A stretch of DNA of 64,000 nt, from NCBI GenBank assembly GCA_023053575.1, contig JAKZAP010000016.1, forward strand, positions 13,472,030 through 13,536,029, given 5' to 3'. Position numbers and translations under genes: made by a program. Every line of letters starts with the position of its first letter. The stretch's first letter is position 1. The notes under the pieces are model-generated. The model worked only from the letters and a program-made list of their open reading frames with translations. It searched no databases and had not been told where the DNA came from. Source of the stretch: Branchinecta lynchi (lineage: Eukaryota; Arthropoda; Branchiopoda; Anostraca; Branchinectidae). This document shows, piece after piece, positions 54,160 to 64,000 of the stretch.

Positions 54160-55705
54160 GGGGGAATCAATTCTCTGCCGTCTCCAGAGGACCAACTTGC
54201 AACTGTGAACAGGCTTCCAATGACACCTGAACGACTTCCTGTTGGTCTTTCATGACGCCGGAAGGAGATTTGTTCCAAAAAGCACAATACCTACCAGGTT
54301 CTTACTGCCAAAGTTATTGCTTTCTAAATTTTCTCCTTCACTTCACAATATTGAAACTATTCGAATTCCAAACCAGCGAAAAGTGTTCAAACGTTGTTGC
54401 AATGATAGTGGATCTTTCCGTTTGTATACAAACGCTACATGAGACTTGGGGGGGGGGGGGTATTTGAAAGCGGGTTTAAATAAAGAGGTGTAATTGTAAA
54501 TTTCAGGGCAGATAATCTGCGAACTGATGAATGAGGAAAGTATTTGGGAAGTGTTAGGGAGAAATCTGGTTCTTACTTTTGTCCAAATATGTGGTGTGAA
54601 GCCAAGCTGACCATTAATTGCAAACAAAAATAGAAAAAAACGAGGTTTTCGAGTTTTTTTTCTTGATCAGCTAGTTATCGCTCTAAGATGATGTAGAGGG
54701 ATAAATAAATTTTGGATATTTCGGTTGCACTTCCGGCAAAGGATCCTCAGCGAAAAACAAGAGTAAATCATAAAACCCACCACAATAACAACAGGAAAAC
54801 GATGCGGAACTAACAAACAATAAAACGACATGAAACTAAAAACCGGAACGACGCGGACTGAACGACATACAGATAAAAGTAAAATGAGAAAAGATAAAAA
54901 GTGCGTGTTTTTTTTTTTTTTTTTTTTTTTCCGTAGCATCTTTCGTAATTTAACTTATTTTTATATTACTTAAAAGCTAAGAAATCATATTTCGTACTTT
55001 TTGTGGCTACTCCTCCATCCCTTAGTGACGTTACTTTTAATATATTTTTACCCAATTTTAACTATTCACGTCACCTAACTTTTTAAATTAACCCATATTT
55101 TAATTACGATTTTTTGCCCCTAATATTTGGAAATTAATTCTCTCATTTGGATCTTTTAAAAAATTTCTTTAATTACATTTTCTTTAAACAACTAAATATA
55201 AACTATTAAAAAAATAAACACTTAAATAAAAAAATAAGATCCTCAACACCTTCACACACAAAAGTGCGTGTTAAAAGTGTGCATACAAAGATGTTTGTAT
55301 CTTTGACGTGCCAGCGCTATTCGTTTTTGGATAATCATGGCTAATTAATAAACTTGATTTGATTTGAGTGTGTATATAAAAATCTGTGATTATTTACAAT
55401 TCTGAGTTCTGTGTATATTTACAATGTACTGCTTTTGGGTACAGTCATCTGCCTGGGAAAGCACAGCAGCTTTCACCCAGAAATGGGTCAACAACAAAAA
55501 CCTGTCAGTAATTAACAAGTACTCCAAATAAACCTTCCACAGCACCTCGAGAACTTCTAGTTCTTAGTTACAGATCGTTTGTTTTACTGTTTGTTGGTTC
55601 CGCATCGTTTCCTGTTGTACTGTGGTGGAATTTCTGATCTAGTAGCTGCGTTCGTTGTCCGGTGACTGGTCACCGGTGCTCCTTATAACGCGTTTTTACA
55701 CTCAC
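54160..55705. other. Upstream stretch, AT-rich, no exon recognised
   Basis: I looked for the preceding GAF-A exon on the minus strand here and did not find it. The stretch has a G-tract (54448-54459), a run of about 24 T (54907-54930), an AT-rich block (54940-55260) and a likely LINE tail TAATAAACTTGATTTGATTT at 55346. A left end of MITE family J begins at about 55646. Confidence 0.45.
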
Positions 55706-55709
55706 CAAT

Positions 55710-58300
55710 AGTTGCGTTTTGTTCGACTCTTCACTCGCCTTTTCGACGGCTTTTTACTTTTTTTGCGTTTTCGTAAAATGGTCCTAAACACTGTTTGACA
55801 ATTTCCCGTTTTTGTCAAAAAGTCAAACGCCGACTTTCGCCTTTTCCCTCGGCTTTTTGCAAAAACGCAATCTTACTAGGTGACCAAGTTATGCTCTCCT
55901 TTTGGCTTTTGCTTTCGCGATTTTTATCAGTTTACCCCAAAATCAAACAAAAGATGGATTTGAGTCAAAATCATTAGCAGTATTTGAACACTATCCCGGA
56001 TATTTAAGATGGACAGTTTATAGTACAAATAAAATACAAGTAAACTGACATATGTCAAAACTGCGATTTTCATCCAAGAAAAGAGAGAAGTCCTTAGTAG
56101 AAACGGCGACTTGCAAAAACGCAAAAATGTTCAAAAAGGCCTGAAAAATGCTAAAAGCTAAAGCCGAAAAGGGAAAGGCAAACAACAACAGCTACGAGCT
56201 CATATGGCACTTCTTACGAGTAGGTGGTACAAGAAAGTAGATGAGAACGTCTCGAAGTAAACCCGCATCCAAAAATGCGGTTCGGAAAGAAAAATAGGAT
56301 ATTTAGTTTCAGTCACACCAGTTCCAGTATAATCTCGTATTATCTTCCAAGTTTCAGCCCAATAAATCCACTAGTTCGATCCCTAGACGTGCTACACCAT
56401 TTCCGGTACTCCCCCCCATCTTCCCCTACCGCGGTCGAATCTGGTTCGACTAAAATATGGATCATCTAAAGCATCTGCTTTTATACCATCTATCAAGTTT
56501 CACTCGAATCTGATCATTTTTGGAAAATTCCGGTACCCCCCCCCCCACCGTTGGACCTCTGAATCCCCTCTTCCCCTCAATCAAGTTTTACTGAAATCGG
56601 AGCATAGCTTATCTTCAAATTTTCAGTACCCCCCCCCCTCGCTACCATGGCCGAATCTGGCCCGAACACCAAATAACTAATCTAGGCCGCACAAGCTCGG
56701 CACTGTCGAACTCGCATCTCATTCGGTCCATCCGTTTGGTTTTTGTGCATGTCAGAAGTTTCCGACCCCAACTCCCCCAAACATGGTCGCATGCAGTTCG
56801 AGCGCATGTTTTACATGTCGAGGTCATAGATTCTTATCACCCATCAAGTTTCACTCGAATCAGACCACTCGTTCGCAGTTTGCAGCAGTTTCCATATTTC
56901 CCTTCCCTCGCTCCCCCCAAGATGCTGCCTGCAAAGTTTCGTTCTCTTAGTACATCTGGAACTATTCTAAATTGCGACTACTGGAATTCTAGAAAACCCC
57001 CTTCAACCCCCCAACCCCCCCGAGGCCTAATGCTTGTTCTCCCAATTAAGTTCCGTCCCAATCCCTCTGCTTAAAGCGTTTTTTAGTTCCCCCCCCCCCC
57101 ATCCACCACAGGTATCGGACCCGACCCACACTTGACACCGAACATCTGAGGCGGCGATACCTCTTTCGAACTGACAAGTTCCATTCTAATTCGATCACCC
57201 GTTCAAAAGTTATGCATGCCACTAGATTCCGGACTCTCAATCCATCCACTCCCCCACGATGGTCGGATCGGAGAAACGACTATTCTCAAGTCAATCTGTT
57301 CGGATCCCTGACATACCTGCCAAGTTTCATCGTCCTAGCACGTCAGGAAGTACGCCGAACTCGCGGGGTCACTAGAAGTCCGCCCCCCCTAACTCCCCCA
57401 CAGTGCCCGGACCCGGTCCAGTTATGTCAATGACGTATCTAGGACTTGTGCTTTTTCTTCTAACCAAGTTTCATCCCGATCCCTCCACTCTAAGCGTTTG
57501 TCAAGATTTCCGGTACCCTCCACCACCCCCCCCCCCCCCAGTGTCCTCGGATCCTGTCCCGATATAAAGTGGGACGTCTGAGACACGAGGTCATCCTAAA
57601 TATCAACTTTCATCAAGATCCGATCACCGGTTCGCAAGTTAAAAATACCTCAATTTTGGCTTCCTCGTCCCTCCCCCCCCCCCCCCCTCCCCCAGATGGT
57701 CGGATCGGAGAAGTGACTTTTCCTATTTAACCTGGTCGGGTCCTTGACATGCTTGCCAACTTTCATTATCCTAGCACATCAGGACGCATAGAACTCGCGG
57801 GATCACTAGAAATTCGGACTCCCCCCCCCCCAACTCCCCCAAAGTGAGCGGATCCGTTCCGGTTATGTCAGTCAGGCATCTAGGACTTGTGCTTGTTCTT
57901 TCCACCAAGTTTCATCCGGATCTCTCCGCTCTAAGCGTTTTTCAAGATTTCCGGTTTCCCCCTCCAACTCCCCCCAATGTCACCGGATCCGGTCTGGATT
58001 TAAAATGGACGTCTGAGACACGAGGTCCTTCCATATATCAAGTTTCGTTAAGATCCGATCACCCGTTCGTAAGCTAAAAATATATGATTTTCCTAATTTT
58101 TCCAGATTCCCCCTCCCTCCACTCCCCTCAAGATGGTCGGATCGGGGAAGCGATTATTTATAATGTAATCTGGTCCGGTCCCTGATATGCCTGCCAAGTT
58201 TCATCGTCCTAGCTCATCTGGAAGTGCCCGAACTATTAAAACCGGGACCGACAGACCGACTGACGGACAGAAATTACAATCGCTATATAAAAACGCAACC
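55710..58300. mobile_element. MITE family I, copy I3, containing family B element
   Basis: The left end AGTTGCGTTTTGTTCGACTC and right end TAAAAACGCAACC (last base changed) are each flanked by AAT (55707-55709, 58301-58303). Inner pairs include GCCTTTTCCCTCGGC / GCCGAAAAGGGAAAGGC. B5 occupies most of the span, so the original MITE was about 0.5 kb. Confidence 0.6.
56191..58287 (-). mobile_element. Family B element, copy B5, longest
   Basis: In reverse it starts with ATCGCGATTG-type sequence and (GTCG)n near 58250 and ends at the hairpin AGCTACGAGCT followed by CATATGGCACTTCTTACGAG at 56191. At least 13 units contain AAGTTTCATC-CGATC, ATCCGGTCC and C-tracts of 8-19 (56537-56548, 57086-57098, 57522-57538, 57667-57686, 57819-57828). 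No protein is encoded. Confidence 0.7.
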
Positions 58301-58304
58301 AATG

Positions 58305-59217
58305 ACTGCTCCCCGACCTTATAAGCCATTTCCGGACTAACCAGTGTCTCGTTAGTGCTCACCGGTGCGGACTAACTAGAACCTACCCGACAGGCAGGTT
58401 CTAGTGACGTCACCGCTGAGAGCAGAAACTCGCAACACTCTATATGACTAAGTCCAAAACACGCCAGTGATCCTCAGGAAGAAGGAGTAAGCGTGTCCGT
58501 ACGACTCAAACTCAACGACTCAAATCCTGTGTCAATCAATCACCGCGATCTTTGGGTGCAGCTGTGACACCACTTCTGCCTTTCTTCCGCTAGCTACCCG
58601 GAGAGGCCGGAGACTTTGCATCGGCAAGGAGATATAACCGAACACCGGTGAGGAGAAACTGTAAAAATAACCATACCCAGACCAAACCTCCTGTAGACAG
58701 GCTAGTAAACATTTAAGTTTGGATACCTGGTAGCTTGCATTCAGCAGACACTAGAAACCAAGACCTTTCTCTAACAAACAAGTTTTTCCAGCTCACATTA
58801 AATAGGTCGTATAAACAATTGAAACTTCAGTTCAGACACAGCTTCTAAATTTTTCAATTCTCGAAGTACAATTTCACAAGCGTTTGAAATTCGCTCCGGA
58901 ATTTCTACTCAAATCGGAACAAAATTATCAGACCGATTCAGCGTCGAGCATTCATTCCGCGCGGTCGCATGCTCCTGTAGTAAAAGTGGATAATACTGGT
59001 GAAAGTTGGAGAATATTGGATTCATATGCGAAATAGCCAAGGAGAGAGAGAGCGGATGTATAATGCTAGGTCCCGGGCTAAAGCGGGACAACAACTAACA
59101 AACTCAGCTCCCGGAGCATATTGCTGGGAGCAAGCAAGGTAAAAAGTCTGATTTGATTACGTCGAAGCGAGAACTTCAATTGTATTGTCTTCGCCGGAAA
59201 ACCATACGAGATAACCG
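58305..59217 (+). other. MITE J interior and probable LINE 5' UTR
   Basis: 58305-58450 carries GGACTAACTAGAACC and GCTCACCGGTGCGGACTAAC, the interior of MITE family J displaced by the I3/B5 insertion. 58690-59217 leads into the LINE and is probably its 5' UTR, but I cannot fix the 5' end. No GAF-A exon is seen. Confidence 0.4.
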
Positions 59218-60339
59218 ATGGCGAATGTGGAAAAAGAGCAAGATCCGTTGAGGAACGGTCAATTCCTCCAGGAAATTAACTTTAAACTTGATCTTTTGCC
59301 TGCGGTATCGGCAAATTTGGCAGCTATTCAGGCACAGTTAGCAAATTTCGAGAAGCAAATCGTGGGGAACGAGAGTAAGAATGAAGCAAATAGCCGTGAG
59401 ATAGCGACTTTGCGTAATGATCTACTAGCTTCAAACCAAAGGTTTAACAGATTGGAAGCGGAAATCAACAGAACGAATATTGTATTGTTCAATCTTCAGC
59501 CATGTAATCGTCCCATGGAGTCTCTTAAAGCAGAAGTGTTCAATTTTTTCAGGTGTGTGCTTCCTTTTATGCCTTTGTCGGGAATTGATATTCGGGATGT
59601 GGTGCGAATCAGGGGAGGCCCAGTGATTGTGAAATTTAACACTACGGAAATCAGGGACACGGTGCTTAGGAATAGCCAGTTGATCAGGAGATCTGGTGTT
59701 TCTGTTTCACATGATTATACGTTCGAACAAAGAGTGGCGCGCCGGCAGTTGAAAACTTTTATGGCACCGGCAATTGAAGAGAGACGGAATGTACGCCTTC
59801 GAGGTGAAAGGCTATTTATTGACGGGAGAATGTTTCTGTATGACCCCATAGAAAAACGCGTGATTGAGGCAACACAGAACCCCGCTCAGAATAGATTTGA
59901 TAGTGCACCCCAAGGAGATATGGGCGCCGGTCCCCCAAGTAGTGCTGATCCAGTCACGATGGAAGAAGACAATTCTGATGCGGAGAGCGTAGTTACGGTG
60001 GTTGAAGGGGGCGATAGAGATCAAGTAACGCAAGAGCCGGCCCAAGTTCAAGGAAAGTCAAACGGGGCGGTGGTTTCGGACAAAAGATCTCGTAAAATAG
60101 ACGAGATAATCTCCCCGGAAGATCGAAATAGAACGAACTCCCGGAATGTTGCTTCAAGAGGTGGTGGAACGGCTAGAGGAGGGAGTTCATTTATGAATAG
60201 AGGAAGGTTTGGTGGAAGTGTTGCACCAGGAACGGCTAGAAATGCGGATTTGTATAGGCTCACGTTTCCGGATCCGAACAGTCCGGTTATCCATTCTGAA
60301 TTGTATGGTTCCCAGTATCCACCGCTTCGTCCGACATAG
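59218..60339 (+). CDS. LINE ORF1 protein (coiled coil + RRM-like)
   Basis: The 373-codon ORF encodes the RNA-binding chaperone-type ORF1 protein of a non-LTR retrotransposon, expected in a cytoplasmic ribonucleoprotein with its own RNA. Residues about 10-85 are predicted coiled coil (LPAVSANLAAIQAQLANFEK, RFNRLEAEINR). Residues about 88-160 (NIVLFNLQP, DVVRIRGGPVIVKF, IRDTVLRNSQLI) resemble the RRM of L1-type ORF1 proteins, followed by a basic segment like the L1 C-terminal domain (LKTFMAPAIEERR). The tail is Gly/Arg-rich (ASRGGGTARGG, MNRGRFGG). There is no CCHC knuckle. The start is the first ATG after an AT-rich leader. It ends at a UAG, and the same frame stays open into ORF2. Confidence 0.85.
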   Translation: MANVEKEQDPLRNGQFLQEINFKLDLLPAVSANLAAIQAQLANFEKQIVGNESKNEANSREIATLRNDLLASNQRFNRLEAEINRTNIVLFNLQPCNRPMESLKAEVFNFFRCVLPFMPLSGIDIRDVVRIRGGPVIVKFNTTEIRDTVLRNSQLIRRSGVSVSHDYTFEQRVARRQLKTFMAPAIEERRNVRLRGERLFIDGRMFLYDPIEKRVIEATQNPAQNRFDSAPQGDMGAGPPSSADPVTMEEDNSDAESVVTVVEGGDRDQVTQEPAQVQGKSNGAVVSDKRSRKIDEIISPEDRNRTNSRNVASRGGGTARGGSSFMNRGRFGGSVAPGTARNADLYRLTFPDPNSPVIHSELYGSQYPPLRPT

Positions 60340-62427
60340 GGATCCTCGGGTCATGGTGATGTTGAGTTGAAAATATGTACGTGGAATGTCCAAGGATATG
60401 CACAAGAGAAATTGAATGATTTACTAGGAGTTGATAGATGGGATATACTAGGCATAACAGAGACTTGGAATTCGCAGTGCGTGGTTAAAGATGAGTTTAG
60501 TTGTTTTTGTGTGTGTAGAGAGAAGTCCAAAAATGGTCGGACATATGGAGGGGTTGCGGTATTAGTGCGTAAGAGTAGATTTGATTCAATTTGTAGGCTA
60601 AAGAGTAATTCGGAAAACACGGTTTGGATTAAATTGACGATTGGTCTTTTTCGGGTTGTTTTTTGTTGTGTGTATATTCCTCCCCAGTCTAGCTCGTATT
60701 CAAATGAGGATACGTGGAATATCTTAAGAAGTGATAAGGCTAGATTTAGTAGAGATTACCCTAATTATGGATTTATATTTACAGGAGACTTTAATGCGTA
60801 TACAGGGTGTCATAGTGGAACGCCTAGGAATGATGTTTTCCAGTGGGGGAACTGGAGGGAGTCTACTCAGCCAGAGGATGGCCAAGGGGATGTGGAGTTT
60901 GGTGTGCGTAAAAGTAAGGACCAGGACCGTAAGAAAAACAAATGGGGTGAGAACCTTTTAGATTTTTGTAGTAATGAAAATGTGATAATATTAAATGGGA
61001 GATTAGGAGAAGATGGAGGTAAAGGGGATTATACTTGTTTTTCGGGGGGGGCTCCAAGTGTTTTAGATTATTTTTTGGTTAGCCCGTCTCTTTGGTCAAG
61101 GTGCCTGAATTGTAGAGTTCTTCGGGTTGTGGGTTCTGACCACGTCCCTCTTGCTCTTTTTATGGTTTCTCCAAGATCTCAAGGGCCTGATATTATAGAG
61201 CAAGATAGGCAGACAAATGGTAGTAATATTCCAGTTCCAGAGGTAATAGTTAGACGACCAATTATGGTTTCTGAGGGATTGGATAAGAGAATTTTAGATA
61301 AGGTAACAGAGCAACGTTCTCAGGAAATGCTAGAAAATTGTATAGAGCTAGGTAAAGCGAATCGAGTTGAGGAGGCTATTTCTGATTTTTCATCGTTTAT
61401 GTATGAGATTGCAGGTGATCATGACCAGATAAAGAGGAAGGAGCGGATGGGTAGAGTGAAGGATTCTTTTTATGATTATGATTGTCGGATGTTGAAAAAT
61501 AAGGTGGTGGAGGCACTAACACTGGTGAAAAATAGCGGTAGTCAGCAGCTAGAATCTAACCTCGGTAAGTATAGACAAATTAGAAGAGAGTACAAAGCTT
61601 TGGTGAAGGCTAAGAAAAAGCAGGAGGCTGAGGGCGTTAGGGAAAAGGTAAGAGATTCTTTAAAAAATAAAGATGGTAAGCAATTTTGGAAGTGGGTGAA
61701 TAAGTCGCTAGTTGATAAGGGTGAGGTCCCTCAGTTGGGGCCACAATCTTGGGAGAGGTATTATGAGAGTAAAGGGATGAAGTTGGAAACGGTATTTAGT
61801 GAACAGTGGAAAGAGAAGGTAAGGGAGAAGGTATGTTACCCGTTGACAGAGGATGATTCCAAATTACTAGCTCCAGTTGAGGAGGCTGAAGTTTGGAATG
61901 TTATGCGTAAAATGAAAGGAAATTCTGCTCCCGGTCCGGATGGTATTCCGTTGTCTGTGTGGCGATGGGGTAAGGTGGTGGTTGTGCAGGTGATGGTTGC
62001 CTTGTTTTCTAGTTTGATGGTGAATGCTACGTGGCCGATACAATGGACAACCTCTATAGCGATACCATTATTTAAGAAGGGTAGTAGACAGCTGCATGAA
62101 AACTATAGATGCATCCATTTGGGGAATGCTTTTGCTAAAATATTTGCTAAATTTTTAGATTCTAGACTTTGCAGATGGTTGGATCACAAGGAATTAATGT
62201 CCTCGGTACAGGCTGGTTTTCGGAAGGGTTTTAGTACGATTGACCAAATGTTTATTTTGCATTGTTTAGTTAGTAAGTACACGGGGAAAGAAAGGGGTAG
62301 ATTATACGTGGTATTTTTAGATCTGAAGGGAGCATTCGACAATGTTAAGAGAGATCTATTGATGGAGGAGCTATTGAAGAATGGGTTAACCGAATGCGTT
62401 TGTACTAATTTTGGTTTCGATGTATGA
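60340..62427 (+). CDS. LINE ORF2, endonuclease and N-terminal RT part
   Basis: ORF2 nicks target DNA and reverse-transcribes the element RNA. Counting the Leu at 60367 as residue 1, the APE-type endonuclease shows WN (6-7), ITETW with Glu32, GDFN (Asp141, Asn143), LDYFLV and SDH (257-259), so its catalytic residues are intact. The reverse transcriptase begins with APGPDGIP, FKKGSRQLHENYR, VQAGFRKGFSTIDQ and FLDLKGAFD, which carries the first catalytic Asp. The reading frame is continuous with ORF1 after one UAG (60337-60339), and there is no in-frame ATG before the conserved KICTWNVQG start. Near 62395-62411 the frame is lost by a small indel and ends at 62427; the protein continues in the next frame. 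Confidence 0.88.
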   Translation, partial: GSSGHGDVELKICTWNVQGYAQEKLNDLLGVDRWDILGITETWNSQCVVKDEFSCFCVCREKSKNGRTYGGVAVLVRKSRFDSICRLKSNSENTVWIKLTIGLFRVVFCCVYIPPQSSSYSNEDTWNILRSDKARFSRDYPNYGFIFTGDFNAYTGCHSGTPRNDVFQWGNWRESTQPEDGQGDVEFGVRKSKDQDRKKNKWGENLLDFCSNENVIILNGRLGEDGGKGDYTCFSGGAPSVLDYFLVSPSLWSRCLNCRVLRVVGSDHVPLALFMVSPRSQGPDIIEQDRQTNGSNIPVPEVIVRRPIMVSEGLDKRILDKVTEQRSQEMLENCIELGKANRVEEAISDFSSFMYEIAGDHDQIKRKERMGRVKDSFYDYDCRMLKNKVVEALTLVKNSGSQQLESNLGKYRQIRREYKALVKAKKKQEAEGVREKVRDSLKNKDGKQFWKWVNKSLVDKGEVPQLGPQSWERYYESKGMKLETVFSEQWKEKVREKVCYPLTEDDSKLLAPVEEAEVWNVMRKMKGNSAPGPDGIPLSVWRWGKVVVVQVMVALFSSLMVNATWPIQWTTSIAIPLFKKGSRQLHENYRCIHLGNAFAKIFAKFLDSRLCRWLDHKELMSSVQAGFRKGFSTIDQMFILHCLVSKYTGKERGRLYVVFLDLKGAFDNVKRDLLMEELLKNGLTECVCTNFGFDV

Positions 62428-63496
62428 AATGACTAAGTTTGTAGTGAAGGTGGCAGGTAAATTTTCTAGATCATTTTTTCTAAGCGTAGGGGTTAAACAA
62501 GGGTGTTGCCTATCTCCTAAATTGTTCTCGCTTTACATTAATGATTTTCATGAGTATTTGTTACATTCTGGTGCGGCGGTGGTAAGTCTGGATATTTGTC
62601 AGTTATGTGCCTTGTTGTTTGCGGACGATATGGTGCTATTTGCGGATTCGCCCGAAAAGTTGCAGTTTCTGTTGGATAGGACCCACGAATACCTCCGAAT
62701 GAAAGACTTGTGTTTGAATGTGAGTAAGTCTGTAATGATGGTGTTTAGAAAGGGCGGAAGAGTGAGTGAGAGTGAGAGTGTGAAGTTTAATGGAGAGAAA
62801 ATAGGGATAACGGATGATTTTGTTTATTTAGGTGTTCGGTTTTCGTATAATGGTAAGTCTGGTAAACAAATAGAAGCTAGCGAGAGAAAAGGGAAGCGTT
62901 GTGCGTATGCGCTTGCTGGAAGCCATTTAGGGGATATTAAGGATATTAAAATGCATAAGCAGTTATTTTCAACTAAAGTAGTATCAGCTATGCATTATGG
63001 ATCCGAGATTTGGGGCTTCCATAAGGGGGATAAGCTAGAGAGTGTACAGTTACAATATTTTAAGAGGGTATTAGGGGTTAGCGTGAGAACAAATAGCCTA
63101 GTAATTACAGGGGACTTAGGTTTAGGGTTGCTCCGGAATAGTAGGTTGGTAGCAATGATAAGATATTGGGAGAAAGTGACGAGTTTGCCAAGGGTGAGAG
63201 TTTTGAAAGCGGCGTATTTGGAAATACTTGGGGGCAAGAAAAGGGATTCTTGGCCTCAGCAAATTAAAAAAATATTGGATGATTGTGGTTATGGTGGTTT
63301 GTGGTGTGATGGAGTGGGACCAGGTTACCCCCTAGGTAAGGTAGCTAAGTTAGTGAAAGATAGGCTAAGAGATCAGGAGATTCAGAGGTGGCATGGGGGC
63401 GTATCAGAGCACCACTCTCTGAAGTTGTATGGTATGGCTAAAGAGACATGGGGAGAAGAATTATATTTTAAGTTGGGATTGGGGGGGCAGAATTGA
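62411..63496 (+). CDS. LINE ORF2 continued: RT catalytic core and thumb
   Basis: This 361-codon frame, shifted by one base from the preceding part, holds SVGVKQGCCLSPKLFSLYIND, the catalytic LLFADDMVLFAD box (FADD codons 62618-62629), LNVSKSVMMVF, VYLGVRFSYNG and MHYGSEIWG. It covers palm motifs 4-7 and the thumb of a LINE reverse transcriptase. It cannot be translated from ORF2 without correcting the indel at about 62400. It ends at 63496 by a second shift in a run of seven G (63481-63487). Confidence 0.87.
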   Translation: MVSMYEMTKFVVKVAGKFSRSFFLSVGVKQGCCLSPKLFSLYINDFHEYLLHSGAAVVSLDICQLCALLFADDMVLFADSPEKLQFLLDRTHEYLRMKDLCLNVSKSVMMVFRKGGRVSESESVKFNGEKIGITDDFVYLGVRFSYNGKSGKQIEASERKGKRCAYALAGSHLGDIKDIKMHKQLFSTKVVSAMHYGSEIWGFHKGDKLESVQLQYFKRVLGVSVRTNSLVITGDLGLGLLRNSRLVAMIRYWEKVTSLPRVRVLKAAYLEILGGKKRDSWPQQIKKILDDCGYGGLWCDGVGPGYPLGKVAKLVKDRLRDQEIQRWHGGVSEHHSLKLYGMAKETWGEELYFKLGLGGQN

Positions 63497-63798
63497 GGTG
63501 GATGGTGAGTCTTAGGGCGGACGCTCTTCCAGTGGGGATGCGGAGAAAGTATATTGGTCGAGAGAGGAAAGGTACTGGTCCTTATTTTTGTCCGATGTGT
63601 GGTGTTGAGGGGGAGGATGCGGTACATTTGATGTGTTATTGTGAGGAGTTGAAAGGATTAAGAAAGGAAGTGTTCGGCCGGGAGGTTTGGGATGAAAGGG
63701 AATTGACTTCGATTATGGGAAGTAAGTGTTTTGGTGATCTCCGAAGGCTGGGTAGATTCCTGAAGATAGCTATGACCCACCGCGAACTATTTTTATAG
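63493..63798 (+). CDS. LINE ORF2 C-terminal zinc-knuckle part
   Basis: Back in the original ORF2 frame, this piece encodes SLRADALPVGMRRKY and a CPMC-x8-H-LMCY-C knuckle, then a helical tail ending MTHRELFL. LINE ORF2 proteins commonly end with such a CCHC motif, which contributes to RNA binding. The 35.7-kb fragment preserves the same end. The ATG at 63493 is incidental; the sequence before it belongs to the same protein. Confidence 0.82.
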   Translation: MRWMVSLRADALPVGMRRKYIGRERKGTGPYFCPMCGVEGEDAVHLMCYCEELKGLRKEVFGREVWDERELTSIMGSKCFGDLRRLGRFLKIAMTHRELFL

Positions 63799-63920
63799 AA
63801 GTTGATTTTTGGTTTGTTTCGGAGTGTACGATATTTTGTTTGTTGTTATTTTTTTTTTATGTTTTCCGCCATGGCCCTTGGGCTTTTTTGGAATTAAATT
63901 CATTCATTCATTCATTCATG
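63799..63920 (+). mobile_element. LINE 3' UTR and (ATTC)n tail
   Basis: The 3' UTR is about 100 bp, T-rich, with CCGCCATGGCCCTTGGGC and GGAATTAA, then five ATTC units to about 63919. Short tandem tails rather than poly(A) are usual in several LINE clades. The family shares it with the copy at 35640. Confidence 0.75.
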
Positions 63921-64000
63921 CGATGCGTCAAAATTCCGCAGTGGAGAAGGAAATTCGCACCGGACTGCGAAATTCGGACTGCACGTGCGTGCACCCTACT

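Noticed and set aside
54148..59200. Search for the preceding GAF-A exon
   Set aside because: No minus-strand stretch with GAF motifs and splice sites was seen; the exon is probably beyond 64000 or after the LINE.
1..64000. tRNA and rRNA genes
   Set aside because: No cloverleaf with A and B boxes or rRNA core sequence was recognised by eye on either strand; a covariance search would be needed to exclude them.

Overview
This is animal nuclear DNA, not bacterial. The only conserved cellular gene I recognise lies on the minus strand and is split by long introns with GT..AG ends: an orthologue of the dual-specificity cyclic-nucleotide phosphodiesterase PDE11 (fly Pde11, vertebrate PDE11A). Seven consecutive coding exons are visible: 54058-54147, 40400-40614, 37823-38072, 20028-20171, 12784-12924, 11512-11619 and 64-173. 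All phases agree (0,2,0,0,0,0,2). Together they encode 1058 nt: the end of GAF-A, all of GAF-B with its NKFDE motif, the linker, and the start of the HD-type catalytic domain (YHNWRH and [10 protein letters not shown]). The first exons and the rest of the catalytic domain lie outside the window. I cannot name the species; gene content and transposon load suggest an invertebrate.

Almost everything else is transposable-element DNA in the introns or upstream of the first visible exon. (1) Family A: about 1.1-1.4 kb, with a ~137-bp tandem repeat core, a GGGATCCC motif near both ends, and insertion into A-runs without an evident target duplication. It resembles non-autonomous Helentrons (HINE/DINE-1 type). 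(2) Family B: 1.2-2 kb arrays with a poly-G tract in most units and a hairpin at each end. (3) Short TIR elements whose target duplications can often be read: hAT (8 bp), piggyBac-like (TTAA), Tc1/mariner-like (TA), and several 3-bp families. (4) Penelope-like remnants carrying a hammerhead-ribozyme core. (5) Many 5'-truncated LINE 3' ends and a gag-only non-LTR family. (6) A nearly complete two-ORF LINE at 59.2-63.9 kb on the plus strand, antisense to the PDE gene.

Layout: 0-0.2 kb PDE exon 7; 0.2-11.5 kb intron with A1, B1, B2, a Penelope-like copy and family G; 11.5-12.9 kb PDE exons 6 and 5 separated by an intron made almost wholly of mobile DNA; 13-20 kb intron with gag-only LINEs, a CACTG MITE and family G; 20.0-20.2 kb exon 4; 20.2-37.8 kb intron with a Penelope inverted pair, MITEs, A4-A6, a foldback, an integrase remnant, B3 and B4; 37.8-40.6 kb exons 3 and 2; 40.6-54.1 kb intron with MITEs, a 460-bp palindrome, A7-A10 nested in family G; 54.1 kb exon 1; then upstream DNA with B5 nested in a MITE, and the LINE.

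The most interesting points are the empty-site evidence for how family A inserts, the LINE whose ORF2 follows ORF1 in frame after one UAG and has no AUG, the hammerhead motifs, the gag-only retroelement with a 12-bp target duplication, the long palindrome, and the mobile elements abutting both splice sites of the catalytic exon at 11.5 kb.
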